Part shown: positions 9,763-19,186 of the stretch, piece after piece | Layout of the letters: each line of letters starts with the position of its first letter | Position numbering within the stretch: position 1 is the first letter of the stretch | Assembly (NCBI GenBank): GCA_040384645.1 | Contig: JAZKIX010000041.1 | Coordinates: 1 to 64,000, forward strand | Origin: JAZKIX01 sp040384645 | Lineage (GTDB): Bacteria > Pseudomonadota > Gammaproteobacteria > Burkholderiales > Burkholderiaceae_D | DNA length: 64,000 bases | Direction of reading: 5' to 3' | Notes under the pieces: generated by a model | Seen by the model: the letters and a program-made list of their open reading frames with translations, nothing else | What the model was told of the DNA's origin: nothing | Databases searched by the model: none | Position numbers and translations under genes: made by a program

Positions 9763-11156
9763 AGTCCTTTGCCCTCGCCCTGCGTAATTTGCTACGCAAT
9801 CGCCGCCGTTCGATAACGACCTTGATTGCCATGATCATCGGCGCCAGCGCAATCTTGCTGTTCGGCGGTTACAGCCGCAATATCACCTTTGGCATGCAGA
9901 CTGGTTTTGTCCAGCGCAGCGGTCATTTACAAATTCAGCATAAGGATTTTTTCTTGTACGGCAATGGTAATCCCGCCGCATATGGCATTGCCGACTATCA
10001 AAAAGTGATTGAGATCGTGCGCCACGATCCGGTATTGGCGCCGATGCTGGCAGTGGTCACGCCGTCGCTGCAGCTGTCTGGCATCGCCGGAAATTTCTCG
10101 GCCGGCGTATCACGCACGGTGATCGGCGGCGGCGTGGTGGTAGAAGAACAAAACCAGATGCGGCAATGGAACGATTACGGCTTCCCGCTGACGCCGCGGC
10201 CGCTGGCCTTGACTGGCACTAGCGCTGACAGTGCAGTGATCGGCATTGGCGTGGCACGGGTATTGCAACTATGCGCACCGTTACAGATCGCCCGTTGTCC
10301 GCAACCGGCAGTACTTAAAACCGATGCGGCGACAGACGCCAAAGGCACCCCTGACGATATCGCAGCACTGTCGGCGCAAGAACAATCGGTTACGCCCGCA
10401 CATAGCGATACGCGGATCGAAATGCTGGCCGCCAACGCGCACGGCGCGCCAAATGTGGCTGGTTTGAACGTAATTAAGGCCGAAGCACAGGGGATGAAAG
10501 AGTTGGACGATATTTTTATCGCGCTGCATTTATCGCAGGCGCAAAAACTGATTTACGGTGCGGCATCGCCGCAGGTGACGGCAATTTCCTTGCAACTGCA
10601 GCACACCAGCCAAATTCCGGCGGCCCGCGCTCGGCTGGACCAAATGCTGGCAACCACCTTTAAAGATGCCCCGCTGGAAGTGCAGGATTACGAAACGCTC
10701 AATCCCATGTATGGCCAAAGCATCGGCATGTTCCAGGCCTTGTTCAGCTTCATCACAATCCTGATTGGTTCGATCGTGCTGTTCACCGTCGGCAATACCA
10801 TGAGTATGGCGGTGGTCGAACGTACGGTTGAAATTGGCACCTTGCGCGCCATCGGCCTGCGCCGCCACGGCATCCGTCGCCTGTTCATGATCGAGGGATT
10901 ATTGCTTGGCGTGATCGGCGCCATGTTGGGGGTTCTAGTCTCGCTGGTCTTGGCATCGATTATCAATCATTGCGGCCTTAGCTGGACACCGCCAGGCTAC
11001 ATCGACCCCGTGCCGCTAACAGTACGGGTATGGGGGCAAAATGACTTGATTTATGGCAGCACGATCGGTTTGGTAATCGTTGCCGTGATCTCTGCCTGGT
11101 GGCCGGCCAACCGCGCATCGCGGATGAATATTGTCGATGCTTTACGCCACGTTTAA
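9759..11156 (+). CDS. FtsX/MacB-like ABC transporter permease
   Basis: A 465-aa permease with one N-terminal helix (about residues 17-37), a large periplasmic domain (about 40-315) and three C-terminal helices: QALFSFITILIGSIVLFTVG, a segment around LLLGVIGAMLGVLVSLVL, and GLVIVAVISAWW. The motif MAVVERTVEIGTLRAIGLRR before the second helix is the coupling helix signature of MacB/LolC-type exporters. It overlaps the ATPase gene by four bases and is followed 16 bases later by a LolA-like gene. Such exporters work on substrates in the periplasmic leaflet rather than pumping across the membrane. Confidence 0.88.
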   Translation: MKSFALALRNLLRNRRRSITTLIAMIIGASAILLFGGYSRNITFGMQTGFVQRSGHLQIQHKDFFLYGNGNPAAYGIADYQKVIEIVRHDPVLAPMLAVVTPSLQLSGIAGNFSAGVSRTVIGGGVVVEEQNQMRQWNDYGFPLTPRPLALTGTSADSAVIGIGVARVLQLCAPLQIARCPQPAVLKTDAATDAKGTPDDIAALSAQEQSVTPAHSDTRIEMLAANAHGAPNVAGLNVIKAEAQGMKELDDIFIALHLSQAQKLIYGAASPQVTAISLQLQHTSQIPAARARLDQMLATTFKDAPLEVQDYETLNPMYGQSIGMFQALFSFITILIGSIVLFTVGNTMSMAVVERTVEIGTLRAIGLRRHGIRRLFMIEGLLLGVIGAMLGVLVSLVLASIINHCGLSWTPPGYIDPVPLTVRVWGQNDLIYGSTIGLVIVAVISAWWPANRASRMNIVDALRHV

Positions 11157-11172
11157 GTTTTAAGGAATCGAT

Positions 11173-11955
11173 ATGACAGTTCAGAAAAAAAGAATCATGG
11201 CATTGTTGGTACTGGCGATTATGGCTTGCAATCTGGCGCATGCGACGCCGACAGCGCAAGAAATCCTGATCGCCAGCGACGCCGTGCGCAACCCTGACTA
11301 TCCGTTTGGGCTGACGACGACCTTGCTCGAATATCGCGCGGGCAAACAAACTGACGGCAGCACGCTGGCGGTGTATTCCAAAGCCGATAAAAGCAACGGT
11401 CAATTTCGCAGCCTGATCCGGTTTATCGCGCCGGCGCGCGATGCCAATAAGCTGATGCTGAAAACCGGCAATGACCTGTGGTTTTACGATCCGTCTAATA
11501 AGGCCAGCATCCGTATCTCGCCGCAGCAACGGTTGCTGGGGCAGGCGGCCAATGGCGATATTGTCACCATCAATCTGGCCAAGGATTATCAAGCCAGCCT
11601 GGTGGGTGAAGAAGATATCCAGGATGGCGATCGCAAGCCCCGCCGTTGCTACAAGCTGGCGCTGGCTGCAGCCAATCTTGACGTTACTTATCACCATATT
11701 GAAATGTGGATCGATACCAGCAATAACCGGCCGGTCAAGTCGCGTTTCTACACCGAAAGCAACCGATTGCTCAAGACCGCGTATTACCGCCATTACGAAA
11801 AACATCTAGGGCAAGATCGCCCGACTGAAACGGTGATTATTGACGGCCTGGATCCGACTTGGGTGACGGTGATGCGATTTGGCAATTATGCGCAGCGCGA
11901 GGTACCGGATGCTTGGTTGCAGCGTGATTATTTACCGCGTTTCAAACCGGAATGA
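11173..11955 (+). CDS. LolA-like outer-membrane lipoprotein-sorting family protein
   Basis: A 260-aa exported protein with a signal peptide (residues 1-24, ending NLAHA) and a LolA-like half-barrel. Family features are the strand with LIRFIAPARDANKLMLKTG, then LWFYDPSNKASIRISPQQR, and the late strands around HHIEMWIDTSNNRPVKSRFY. This matches the periplasmic proteins annotated as outer membrane lipoprotein-sorting proteins that travel with FtsX-like ABC transporters. AAGGAA lies six bases before ATG 11173. Its place between an inner-membrane ABC pump and an outer-membrane barrel suggests a shuttle across the periplasm (inference). Confidence 0.8.
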   Translation: MTVQKKRIMALLVLAIMACNLAHATPTAQEILIASDAVRNPDYPFGLTTTLLEYRAGKQTDGSTLAVYSKADKSNGQFRSLIRFIAPARDANKLMLKTGNDLWFYDPSNKASIRISPQQRLLGQAANGDIVTINLAKDYQASLVGEEDIQDGDRKPRRCYKLALAAANLDVTYHHIEMWIDTSNNRPVKSRFYTESNRLLKTAYYRHYEKHLGQDRPTETVIIDGLDPTWVTVMRFGNYAQREVPDAWLQRDYLPRFKPE

Positions 11956-11968
11956 ATAGAGTAAACCC

Positions 11969-13240
11969 ATGTACAAACCGATGCGAAAAATCGTTGGGCT
12001 GGTAATCGTCTTGGCGCCGGTGCTGGTACCGCTTCAGGTGCTTGCACAAGACGCCGCCGAAGATGCAGCGTTGATGCTGGCCGATAGTGCGGCGGCACCG
12101 GTTGAGAAGGCGCGCGACTGGCATCTGTCGGCGGAGGCAGCGTTTGGCCGTGCCCGGCTGCGTAGTGGTGATACGGAAAGTCAGCGCCTGTCGCTGGACT
12201 TTACTCTCGACACCCGCTTGCATAAGGACTGGCGGCTACTGCTGGCCGACCAGCTCGATATGCGCTGGGAAGGTCATTTTTCTGATGCCAACAACATCAA
12301 TACCTTGAAGGAAGCCTACCTCAGCTGGACCCCGCAAGCGGACCAGGCGTTTGATTTCGGTCGCATCAATGCACGTTATGGCGTTGCACTGGGTTTTAAT
12401 CCGACGGATTTTTTCAAGGCGGGCGCCAATCGCTCCGTGACGTCAATCGATCCCGCCAGCCTGAAAAAAAACCGCCAAGGCAGCGTCATGTTGCGCGGCC
12501 AAAGCTTGTGGAGCGATGGTTCGCTGACCGCCATTTGGTCGCCTAAGCTAGCAGAGCATCCGAGTACGGCTGTCTTTAGTTTTGACGCTGGCGCAACCAA
12601 TCGCAACGACCATTATCTATTGGCACTGAGCCAACAAATAACGGCGCATATTCAACCGCAATTTTTGCTGTTCGGTGAGAGAAATCATGCACCGCAAATT
12701 GGATTGAACTTGACCGGATTGCTCAATGAATCAACCGTCGCCTACGCGGAATGGGCTGGCGGGCGCGCCAGATCGCAGCTAGCTGAAACGCTTGATCTGG
12801 CTGAAGAAAAGACGTTTTATTCCAAGCTGTCGAGTGGCTTGACTTACACCACCAGCAATAAGATTTCGCTGACAGCGGAATGGCAATACAACGGCGCCGC
12901 ACTTGACCGGAATACGTGGCACGCCTTGCCGCAACAGTCGTTTGGCAACTATCGCCAATATCGGCGCGCCTTGCAAACCACGCTAGATATGCCGACCCGA
13001 CAAGCAGTATTCTTATACGCAAGCTGGCAAGATGCGCTACTCCATCATTTGGACTTGAGTGCCATGCTGCGTCGTAATCTGGACGACCGCAGCAGCCTGT
13101 CGTGGCTGGAAGCGCGCTATCGCTGGGGGCGCGCTGACTTGGCTTTGCAATGGCAATTGTTTAGCGGTTCGGCGGCAAGTGAATTTGGCGCCAGCAACCA
13201 ACGGCAGGCAGCACAGTTGACACTACGTTACTTCTTTTGA
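11969..13240 (+). CDS. Outer-membrane beta-barrel protein of the ABC/LolA-like operon
   Basis: A 423-aa protein with a signal peptide (about residues 1-26, ending VLAQ) and alternating amphipathic strands throughout. It ends in LTLRYFF, the terminal aromatic signature recognised by the Bam complex. Internal strands such as HWRLL-like LHKDWRLLLADQLDMRWEGH and SLSWLEARYRWGRADLALQW fit a barrel of about 16 strands. It starts 13 bases after the LolA-like stop, so it is the last gene of the operon. Similar barrels accompany LolA-like/ABC sets in other proteobacteria. The cargo is unknown. MRKIVGL at 11981 is an alternative start. Confidence 0.75.
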   Translation: MYKPMRKIVGLVIVLAPVLVPLQVLAQDAAEDAALMLADSAAAPVEKARDWHLSAEAAFGRARLRSGDTESQRLSLDFTLDTRLHKDWRLLLADQLDMRWEGHFSDANNINTLKEAYLSWTPQADQAFDFGRINARYGVALGFNPTDFFKAGANRSVTSIDPASLKKNRQGSVMLRGQSLWSDGSLTAIWSPKLAEHPSTAVFSFDAGATNRNDHYLLALSQQITAHIQPQFLLFGERNHAPQIGLNLTGLLNESTVAYAEWAGGRARSQLAETLDLAEEKTFYSKLSSGLTYTTSNKISLTAEWQYNGAALDRNTWHALPQQSFGNYRQYRRALQTTLDMPTRQAVFLYASWQDALLHHLDLSAMLRRNLDDRSSLSWLEARYRWGRADLALQWQLFSGSAASEFGASNQRQAAQLTLRYFF

Positions 13241-13277
13241 AACGACAAAACGGCTTGAATCTTGCGCCAGAATGGCT

Positions 13278-13352
13278 AAATATACTGGTGGCAGTATTAT
13301 TTATTGCGTTTATATAATGTGCGGGTCAGGAGGTGTTTGTTGATATACCCCC
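13278..13352 (+). repeat. 75-bp intergenic element, copy 3
   Basis: Hairpin AAATATACT / AGTATtATTT with one inserted base, then TTTATATAA, GTGCGGG, GTTTG and terminal ATATACCCCC. It lies 37 bp after the outer-membrane barrel gene and upstream of the DUF4197 gene. Confidence 0.85.
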
Positions 13353-13503
13353 ATAAATACCTATCGTTTCTAGAGAGCTTGGTGGCAGAATAGCTTTGTG
13401 GAAATAATTTTGCGCAGGGTAATCGCAGCGGCAAAACCGCCGCCTTGAACATGGAAGCAGTGCGTGATATTTTTAGCACATTCACCCATTGGAAAGCGCC
13501 ATC

Positions 13504-14199
13504 ATGCACACTCGCCTATTGTCAAAATTGTTGCTTGCGCTCTCGATTGGCGTGCTCTGTCCTCTAGCCAATGCGCTGTCGTTAAGCGATTTGTCGAATC
13601 AAGATGCCAGCAGCGGCTTGAAAGCAGCGCTCGAACAAGGCTCGGCGGCAGCGATTGCCAAGCTGGGGGTTGAAAATGGCTTTTTAGGGAATGATCAAGT
13701 CAAGATCACCTTACCCAATATATTGGAACAAGCCAAACCCTTGTTGAAAATGACCGGTAGCGGACAGCAACTCGACGATCTTGTGGTATCCATGAATCGC
13801 GCCGCGGAAGCAGCCGTGCCGCTAGCCAAACCCTTGCTGCTGAACGCGGTCAAATCAATGTCGGTCAGCGATGCGAAAAATATCCTGAACGGCGGTGAAA
13901 CATCGGTCACTGATTTTTTCAAGGAAAAAACTTCTGCGGCTTTGACTGAAAAATTCTTGCCGATGGTCAAGGGAGTGACAGATCGTTCCGGTTTGGCAGA
14001 TAAATACAACGCCACCATGGGCAAGGCATCTCAATTCGGCCTGGTATCGCAAGACCAAGCCACTGTCGAAGGGTATGTAACGCAGCGTGCTTTGATCGGA
14101 CTTTATTTCATGATCGCAGAAGAAGAAAAGGCAATTCGGGCCGATCCGATTGGCAGCGGCAGCAAAATCCTCAGCAAGGTATTTGGGCTATTGAAGTAG
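13504..14199 (+). CDS. Exported DUF4197 family protein
   Basis: A 231-aa exported protein with a signal peptide (residues 1-24, ending ANALS) and a helical domain typical of DUF4197. Family hallmarks are the SSGLKAALEQGSAAAIAKLG opening, KITLPNILEQAKPLLK, a MNRAAEAAVPLAKPL helix, and the segment DAKNILNGGETSVTDFFKEK. The function is unknown. I chose ATG 13504 because GGAAAG lies seven bases upstream; TTG 13489 would put five extra residues before the signal peptide. The gene stands alone and is convergent with fmt. Confidence 0.85.
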   Translation: MHTRLLSKLLLALSIGVLCPLANALSLSDLSNQDASSGLKAALEQGSAAAIAKLGVENGFLGNDQVKITLPNILEQAKPLLKMTGSGQQLDDLVVSMNRAAEAAVPLAKPLLLNAVKSMSVSDAKNILNGGETSVTDFFKEKTSAALTEKFLPMVKGVTDRSGLADKYNATMGKASQFGLVSQDQATVEGYVTQRALIGLYFMIAEEEKAIRADPIGSGSKILSKVFGLLK

Positions 14200-14255
14200 T
14201 TCCAAAAATACATCAGCACACTGGCTGAAATCTACGCCAGGCTGGAAAAATTCAT

Positions 14256-15203
14256 TTATGCGAAACGGCCGCCTTCCAGCGGAAATCCTTTCAAGAACTC
14301 GGCCGCCGGCAACTTCTTGCTGCCAGGTTTTTGCAATTCCGTAATGCGCAAAGTGCCATTGCCGCAGGCAACGATCACGCCATCGTTGGCGTTGGCTGCC
14401 AGAATTTGCCCTGGCGGCGATGCGCTTGGGCTATTCAAGGCATGCGCTTGCCAGAATTTCAAGGCGGTCCCATTGACATTGGCAAAGGCGCCCGGAAACG
14501 GATTGAAAGCCCGGATTTTGCGCGATAGCGTTTCTGCACTTTGATTGAAATCTAATGCGGCTTCATCCTTGCTGATTTTGGCAGCGTAATTTGCACCTTG
14601 ATCCGGTTGGGGCGTTGCACGCAGCTTTCCGTGCTGACGCAGTGCGTCGACGATCATGCTTCCTCCCAACATCGCCAATTTGTCATGCAGACTGCCGGTA
14701 GTATCGTCCATCGTAATCGGTAAGCGCTGCATCGCCAGCATGGGGCCGGTATCGAGACCTTCTTCCATCTGCATGATGGTGACACCCGTTTCAAGATCGC
14801 CAGCCTCGATAGCCCGATGAATTGGCGCCGCACCGCGCCAGCGCGGCAGCAGCGAAGCATGGATATTGATACAGCCTCCGGCAGGAATATCGAGTACCGA
14901 GCGCGGCAGAATCAAGCCGTAGGCTGCGACTACCATGACGTCATGCGCGGTTGCTAATAGTAGCTCGTGTGCCTTTTTTGCAACATCCGGATATTTCCCG
15001 TCGAGACGCAATGAGACTGGTTGTGCCACCGGGATGCCATGCGCGATGGCGGTTTGTTTCACCGCCGACGCCTGCAATTGCATCCCGCGTCCGGCCGGCC
15101 GGTCGAGTTGGGTCAGCACCAATGGAATCTCGAAGCCGGCATCAAGCAGGGCTTGCAAAGCGAGTGCGGCAAATTCGGGCGTGCCCGCAAAGATGATTTT
15201 CAT
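14256..15203 (-). CDS. fmt: Methionyl-tRNA formyltransferase
   Basis: A 315-aa enzyme that transfers the formyl group from 10-formyl-tetrahydrofolate to initiator Met-tRNA in the cytoplasm. The N-terminal formyltransferase domain shows MKIIFAGTPEFAALAL, the folate/catalytic motif INIHASLLPRWRGAAPIH (catalytic Asn and His) and the Asp in EGLDTGPML. The C-terminal tRNA-binding domain has RKIRAFNPFPGAF. Full family length. It lies downstream of def on the same strand (24 bp gap), the classical def-fmt pair whose products act in succession on initiator Met. Confidence 0.97.
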   Translation of the reverse strand: MKIIFAGTPEFAALALQALLDAGFEIPLVLTQLDRPAGRGMQLQASAVKQTAIAHGIPVAQPVSLRLDGKYPDVAKKAHELLLATAHDVMVVAAYGLILPRSVLDIPAGGCINIHASLLPRWRGAAPIHRAIEAGDLETGVTIMQMEEGLDTGPMLAMQRLPITMDDTTGSLHDKLAMLGGSMIVDALRQHGKLRATPQPDQGANYAAKISKDEAALDFNQSAETLSRKIRAFNPFPGAFANVNGTALKFWQAHALNSPSASPPGQILAANANDGVIVACGNGTLRITELQKPGSKKLPAAEFLKGFPLEGGRFA

Positions 15204-15227
15204 GGGCCTGTTTCAGTGTGTAAGTGA

Positions 15228-15764
15228 CTACCGGCGGCGCGCACTACCCGGTTTTTCGCGCTGCATCTCGCGTACTTCTTTTTGCATTTTGGCTTTGATC
15301 CGATTGCGTTTCAGTGGCGATAAATATTCGACAAATACCTTGCCTTTCAGGTGATCCATTTCGTGTTGGATGCACACGGCCAGCAAGCCATCGGCACTGA
15401 GTTCAAACGATTTTCCAGTCAGGTCGAGGGCACGTACCGTCACCTTGGCCGGGCGTTCAACACCGTCGTAAATGCCGGGCACTGATAAGCAACCTTCGTC
15501 ATAAATCACTTTTTCCGGGCTGATCCAAATTAATTCTGGATTGATGAATACCCGCAGCTCATTTTGCAATTCCGAGGTGTCGATGACCATCAGTTGTTCA
15601 TGCACATCGACCTGCGATGCGGCCAATCCGACCCCCGGCGCTTCATACATGGTTTCGGCCATATCGGCGGCCAATTTTTTCAGGCGCGCGTCAAAAACCG
15701 TCACCGGTTTGGCGACGGTATGGAGGCGCGGATCAGGGTAACGAAGAATATTTAATAGTGACAT
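15228..15764 (-). CDS. def: Peptide deformylase
   Basis: A 178-aa metalloprotease that removes formyl from nascent N-termini. All three motifs are intact: GVGLAASQ (residues 46-53), EGCLSVP with the metal-binding Cys, and QHEMDHL with two metal-binding His and the catalytic Glu. The C-terminus is basic (REKPGSARRR), a tail that can contact the ribosome in other deformylases. It is co-directional with fmt and divergent from the LysM-dprA unit, with about 180 bp between them. Confidence 0.97.
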   Translation of the reverse strand: MSLLNILRYPDPRLHTVAKPVTVFDARLKKLAADMAETMYEAPGVGLAASQVDVHEQLMVIDTSELQNELRVFINPELIWISPEKVIYDEGCLSVPGIYDGVERPAKVTVRALDLTGKSFELSADGLLAVCIQHEMDHLKGKVFVEYLSPLKRNRIKAKMQKEVREMQREKPGSARRR

Positions 15765-15913
15765 AGTAGTGACATACGGCTCTTGCGCAACACCAGCGAG
15801 TCGATAACATGTGTTTTCGCTTGCTAGTTCAGGGTTTTATGGGCAGAATTTGTTCGTTTAGGCAAGCTTTTGACACGCATCAGCTTTTTTATGCGTCCAC
15901 ACCATGCTGTGGC

Positions 15914-15919
15914 TATAAT
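15914..15919 (+). promoter_or_regulatory. Candidate -10 element for the LysM-dprA unit
   Basis: A perfect TATAAT lies 27 bases before the LysM protein start, in the def/LysM divergent gap. No good -35 is visible at 16-18 bases, so the call rests on the -10 alone. Confidence 0.4.
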
Positions 15920-15945
15920 CGACGCCACACTCATTGGACATAAGA

Positions 15946-17049
15946 ATGAAAAATTTTAGCACAGCCGCACTGGTTCTCGCATTAGCCTCCGGATTCACCG
16001 TTTTGGCATCGCCTGCCGCGCAGGCAGCATCTGCCACCAGTTGCGACTTCTTGGCCAATGCGCCAGATCAGCATGTGGTCGTTAAAGGTGACACGCTCTG
16101 GGGTATTTCCGGGAGATTTTTACAACACCCATGGTGTTGGCCGCAAGTGTGGGGTTTGAATAAAGATCAGATCCGCAATCCTCATTGGATTTATCCTGGT
16201 CAAATTGTATATTTTGATCGCGCCTCTGGACGCTTGCGTCTGGGTATGCCAACCGGTAACGGTGCTACCAGCGGCGACGGCAAATTGTCCCCTAAGATTC
16301 GTATCGAAATGCTGGAAGCGAACGCGATACCGACTATACCTGCCAGCTTGATTGAGCCTTTCCTTGCGCAGCCGTTGATTATTGAAGAAGGCCAGTTAAA
16401 GGATGCACCACGCATCGTTGCGACCCAAGAAGGGCGGGTCCATCTTGGTAAGGGCGATAAAGCCTATGTGCGTGGCGATCTGAAAGACGTCAAGATGTTT
16501 CAGGCTTTCCGTCCCGGTACGCCATTAAAAGATCCTGAAACCAAAAAAATAATTGCTTATGAAGCGATTTATTTGGGCACCTTGAAGTTGCAAGCCAACC
16601 CAAAAGGAGGTGAAGATGTCTACACCTTCGCTATCGTTAGCACCAAGGAAGAAATGGGTGTAGGCGATCTTCTGGTTCCAGTACCGCCTAACCCTATCAC
16701 CAATTACGTTCCGCATCCTCCTGAAAGAGAAATTGATGCACGTGTTGTTTCCATTTATGGTGGCGTAGCCAATGCTGGCCAAAACCAAGTTGTGTCGATC
16801 AATCGTGGGAAAAATGATGGAATTGATCTTTCGACAGTTTTAAGCCTGTACCGTAAAGGGCCGATTGTGATTGACCGTACCGTGCCAGCTAAAGGCTGGT
16901 TAAAAAATGAAAGTGCGCAGATTAAATTGCCCGATGAAGAATACGGTAGTTTGTTTATTTTCCGCGTGTTCGACAATATCTCGTATGGCCTGATCATGCA
17001 GGTACGCGATACCGTCAATGTAGGTGATGTTGCCAAATCGCCTGAGTAA
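15946..17049 (+). CDS. Exported LysM-domain protein
   Basis: A 367-aa exported protein with a signal peptide (residues 1-27, ending AQAAS), one LysM peptidoglycan-binding domain at about 42-95 (VVKGDTLWGISGRFL ... NPHWIYPGQIVYF) and a long C-terminal region with no recognised catalytic motif. In Burkholderiales this gene typically precedes dprA and may act in envelope maintenance (inference). ATG 15946 starts the signal peptide; the frame also has a TTG at 15934. It is followed after two bases by dprA. Confidence 0.85.
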   Translation: MKNFSTAALVLALASGFTVLASPAAQAASATSCDFLANAPDQHVVVKGDTLWGISGRFLQHPWCWPQVWGLNKDQIRNPHWIYPGQIVYFDRASGRLRLGMPTGNGATSGDGKLSPKIRIEMLEANAIPTIPASLIEPFLAQPLIIEEGQLKDAPRIVATQEGRVHLGKGDKAYVRGDLKDVKMFQAFRPGTPLKDPETKKIIAYEAIYLGTLKLQANPKGGEDVYTFAIVSTKEEMGVGDLLVPVPPNPITNYVPHPPEREIDARVVSIYGGVANAGQNQVVSINRGKNDGIDLSTVLSLYRKGPIVIDRTVPAKGWLKNESAQIKLPDEEYGSLFIFRVFDNISYGLIMQVRDTVNVGDVAKSPE

Positions 17050-17051
17050 GC

Positions 17052-18212
17052 GTGGCAGATAGGGATGGACAAGGCCGTCAACCGGAACAAAGCAAGTCGG
17101 TTGATGGCCTTGCGGAATGGCTCAAATTAGAGCAAACGGCTGGCGTCGGCCCTGAAACGGCGCGCAAGCTCCTGTCTATATTTGGTTTGCCGCAAAATAT
17201 TTTTTCGGCAAATTTTTCTTCCTTGTGTGCAGTTGTTGTCGAGCGTATCGCACATGCACTATTGGCGGCGCCTTCAGATGCGCTGCTGACCTTGATTGGC
17301 AATACCCAAGCCTGGGCACAATTGCCCGGCAATTATGTATTGACCTTGGCCGATGCCGCATATCCGCAAACGCTTCTTGAAATCGATAGCCCACCGCTGA
17401 TCTTGTATGTCAAAGGACGTCTGGATTTGCTATCCGCCCCAACTTTGGCAGTGGTTGGTAGCCGCAATGCGACGGCGCAAGGAATCAATAACGCTGAAAA
17501 ATTTTCCGAAGCCTTGAGTCAGGGCGGTTTGACGATCGCATCAGGGATGGCCTTGGGTATCGATACCGCAGCGCATCAAGGCGGCATGCGCGGCGCGGGC
17601 TCTACCATTGCCGTAATCGGTACCGGTGCCGACATTGTTTATCCAGCACGTAATCGTGGCCTGGCACATTTGATCGCGGATCAGGGCTGCATTGTTAGTG
17701 AATATCCGCTCGGCATGCCGGCCATCGCCGCGAATTTCCCACGACGTAATCGCATTATTTCTGGCTTGGCGCGCGGCGTTTTGGTAGTCGAAGCCGCAGC
17801 CCAGTCAGGCTCCTTGATTACTGCCCGGATGGCGGCAGACCAAGGGCGCGACGTTTTTGCAATCCCTGGTTCGATCCATTCGCCCTTATCGAAAGGGTGC
17901 CATCAACTGATTAAGCAAGGTGCTAAATTGGTTGAGTCGGCCCAAGATGTGCTGGAAGAGTGGCGCTCAGATCCATTGCAGGTGCCTATCCGCGCGAGCG
18001 AATCGTCGGAGCAACTAGCGGTGTCAAGCGAGATAACTGAGCCGGCGATTTCGCCAGTATTAAGCGCCATGGGCTATGACCCGGTGGATATTGATCGTCT
18101 GGCGGAACGGTGCGGGCTGGATGCAGCGACGCTTGCTGCACAATTGTTGACGCTAGAACTGGACGGTTTGGTAGAGCGTTTGCCGGGCGGCAGTTACCGC
18201 CGTTTACACTGA
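17052..18212 (+). CDS. dprA: DNA-processing protein DprA
   Basis: A 386-aa protein that loads RecA on incoming single-stranded DNA during natural transformation. The N-terminal helical region (residues 10-70) is followed by the Rossmann-like domain with VVGSRNATAQG and the ssDNA-binding core SGMALGIDTAAHQGG and NFPRRNRIISGLARGVLVVE. A C-terminal winged helix (about 325-386) reads VDIDRLAERCGLDAATLAAQL. It starts with GTG two bases after the LysM gene, so translation is probably coupled. With comF in the same window it points to some competence machinery, though dprA is nearly universal. Confidence 0.95.
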   Translation: MADRDGQGRQPEQSKSVDGLAEWLKLEQTAGVGPETARKLLSIFGLPQNIFSANFSSLCAVVVERIAHALLAAPSDALLTLIGNTQAWAQLPGNYVLTLADAAYPQTLLEIDSPPLILYVKGRLDLLSAPTLAVVGSRNATAQGINNAEKFSEALSQGGLTIASGMALGIDTAAHQGGMRGAGSTIAVIGTGADIVYPARNRGLAHLIADQGCIVSEYPLGMPAIAANFPRRNRIISGLARGVLVVEAAAQSGSLITARMAADQGRDVFAIPGSIHSPLSKGCHQLIKQGAKLVESAQDVLEEWRSDPLQVPIRASESSEQLAVSSEITEPAISPVLSAMGYDPVDIDRLAERCGLDAATLAAQLLTLELDGLVERLPGGSYRRLH

Positions 18213-18282
18213 AATAGGTAAAAAAGAGACGTCGCTTTGATTCGCGTTTCACAAAAACAAGCCAGTTTTCCCATGGTATAGC

Positions 18283-18357
18283 GGGAGTATACGGATAAAA
18301 ATGGCACTGGCCGCACGTATTTAAGGGCCCTTTAAGAATACATGCCCCAGTATTAAC
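18283..18357 (-). repeat. 75-bp intergenic element, copy 4
   Basis: Minus-strand order is a short hairpin AATAC / GTATT, then a perfect palindrome TTAAAGGGCCCTTTAA-like core, ACGTGCGGC, CATTTTT and TATACTCCCG. It lies between dprA and smg, which are co-directional. Confidence 0.75.
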
Positions 18358-18448
18358 TTTCTGAATTGACATCATGATAGCCATACGCCCGCTCTGGGGC
18401 GACTCTTTTGACTTGTGTTGCTTCGAACTTAGCTGATAAAGTAATGCC

Positions 18449-18925
18449 ATGTTCGATATCCTGGTTTATCTCTACGAGACTTATTACCGCCCCGATGCCT
18501 GCCCCGATAAGGCTGCGTTAGCGAAGAAGCTATCGGCTGTCGGTTTTGAAGACGACGAAATTTCCGAAGCGCTTGGCTGGCTGACCGATTTGACTGCAAT
18601 GACTCAGGTAGGCGACGCGGCACTGCTGTCGCAAGATGCATTTTCCGACAGTGTCAGGTTGTATGTCCAAAGTGAGCTTGACGTGCTTGGCATCGCGGCC
18701 GTCGGCTTTATCCAGTTTCTCGAAAGCGCAAAAATACTCAACCCGATCCAGCGCGAGATCGTCATCGAGCGCGCCTTGGTGGTCAACGAATCGCCGGTTT
18801 CGCTGGGCAAGCTTAAAGTCATCGTCCTGATGATGTTGTGGAGCCAAGGCAAGGAACCCGATGCATTGATGTTCGACGACCTTTTTTTGGCTGACGACAA
18901 CACCGATCATCATTTGCTGCACTGA
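18449..18925 (+). CDS. smg: Smg/DUF494 family protein
   Basis: A 158-aa acidic cytoplasmic protein beginning MFDILVYLYETYYRPD, the family hallmark, with SAVGFEDDEISEALGWL and the C-terminal KVIVLMMLWSQGKEPDAL. This matches the DUF494 (Smg) family, conserved next to dprA and topoisomerase genes in beta- and gammaproteobacteria. The function is unknown. A repeat element separates it from dprA, so it may have its own promoter. Confidence 0.92.
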   Translation: MFDILVYLYETYYRPDACPDKAALAKKLSAVGFEDDEISEALGWLTDLTAMTQVGDAALLSQDAFSDSVRLYVQSELDVLGIAAVGFIQFLESAKILNPIQREIVIERALVVNESPVSLGKLKVIVLMMLWSQGKEPDALMFDDLFLADDNTDHHLLH

Positions 18926-19186
18926 CTTTCAGATTGAAATTGGCTTAAAGTCATGCTGCGGTCATGTTTTGGGATTGTCTCTTTTACGTGCAAAACCCTG
19001 TCTCTTACCTGATTTTTTCCGCATTGCAGCACTTCTTTTCCCCCCTTGCTTGCGAATAGCGCCTTAACACGCTTATCATTGGCCGCTTAATTAGCCTATC
19101 TTTGCCGATTGGCGGTTTTAGTGATGACGCCAAGTCAAAACTGTACCGATCACGATCAACTTCAGCGCATTTTTCGAGACCAAAAC

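Noticed and set aside
10978..11805. 275-codon antisense frame over the LolA-like gene
   Set aside because: No homology-like features; the plus-strand gene has a signal peptide and a family pattern.
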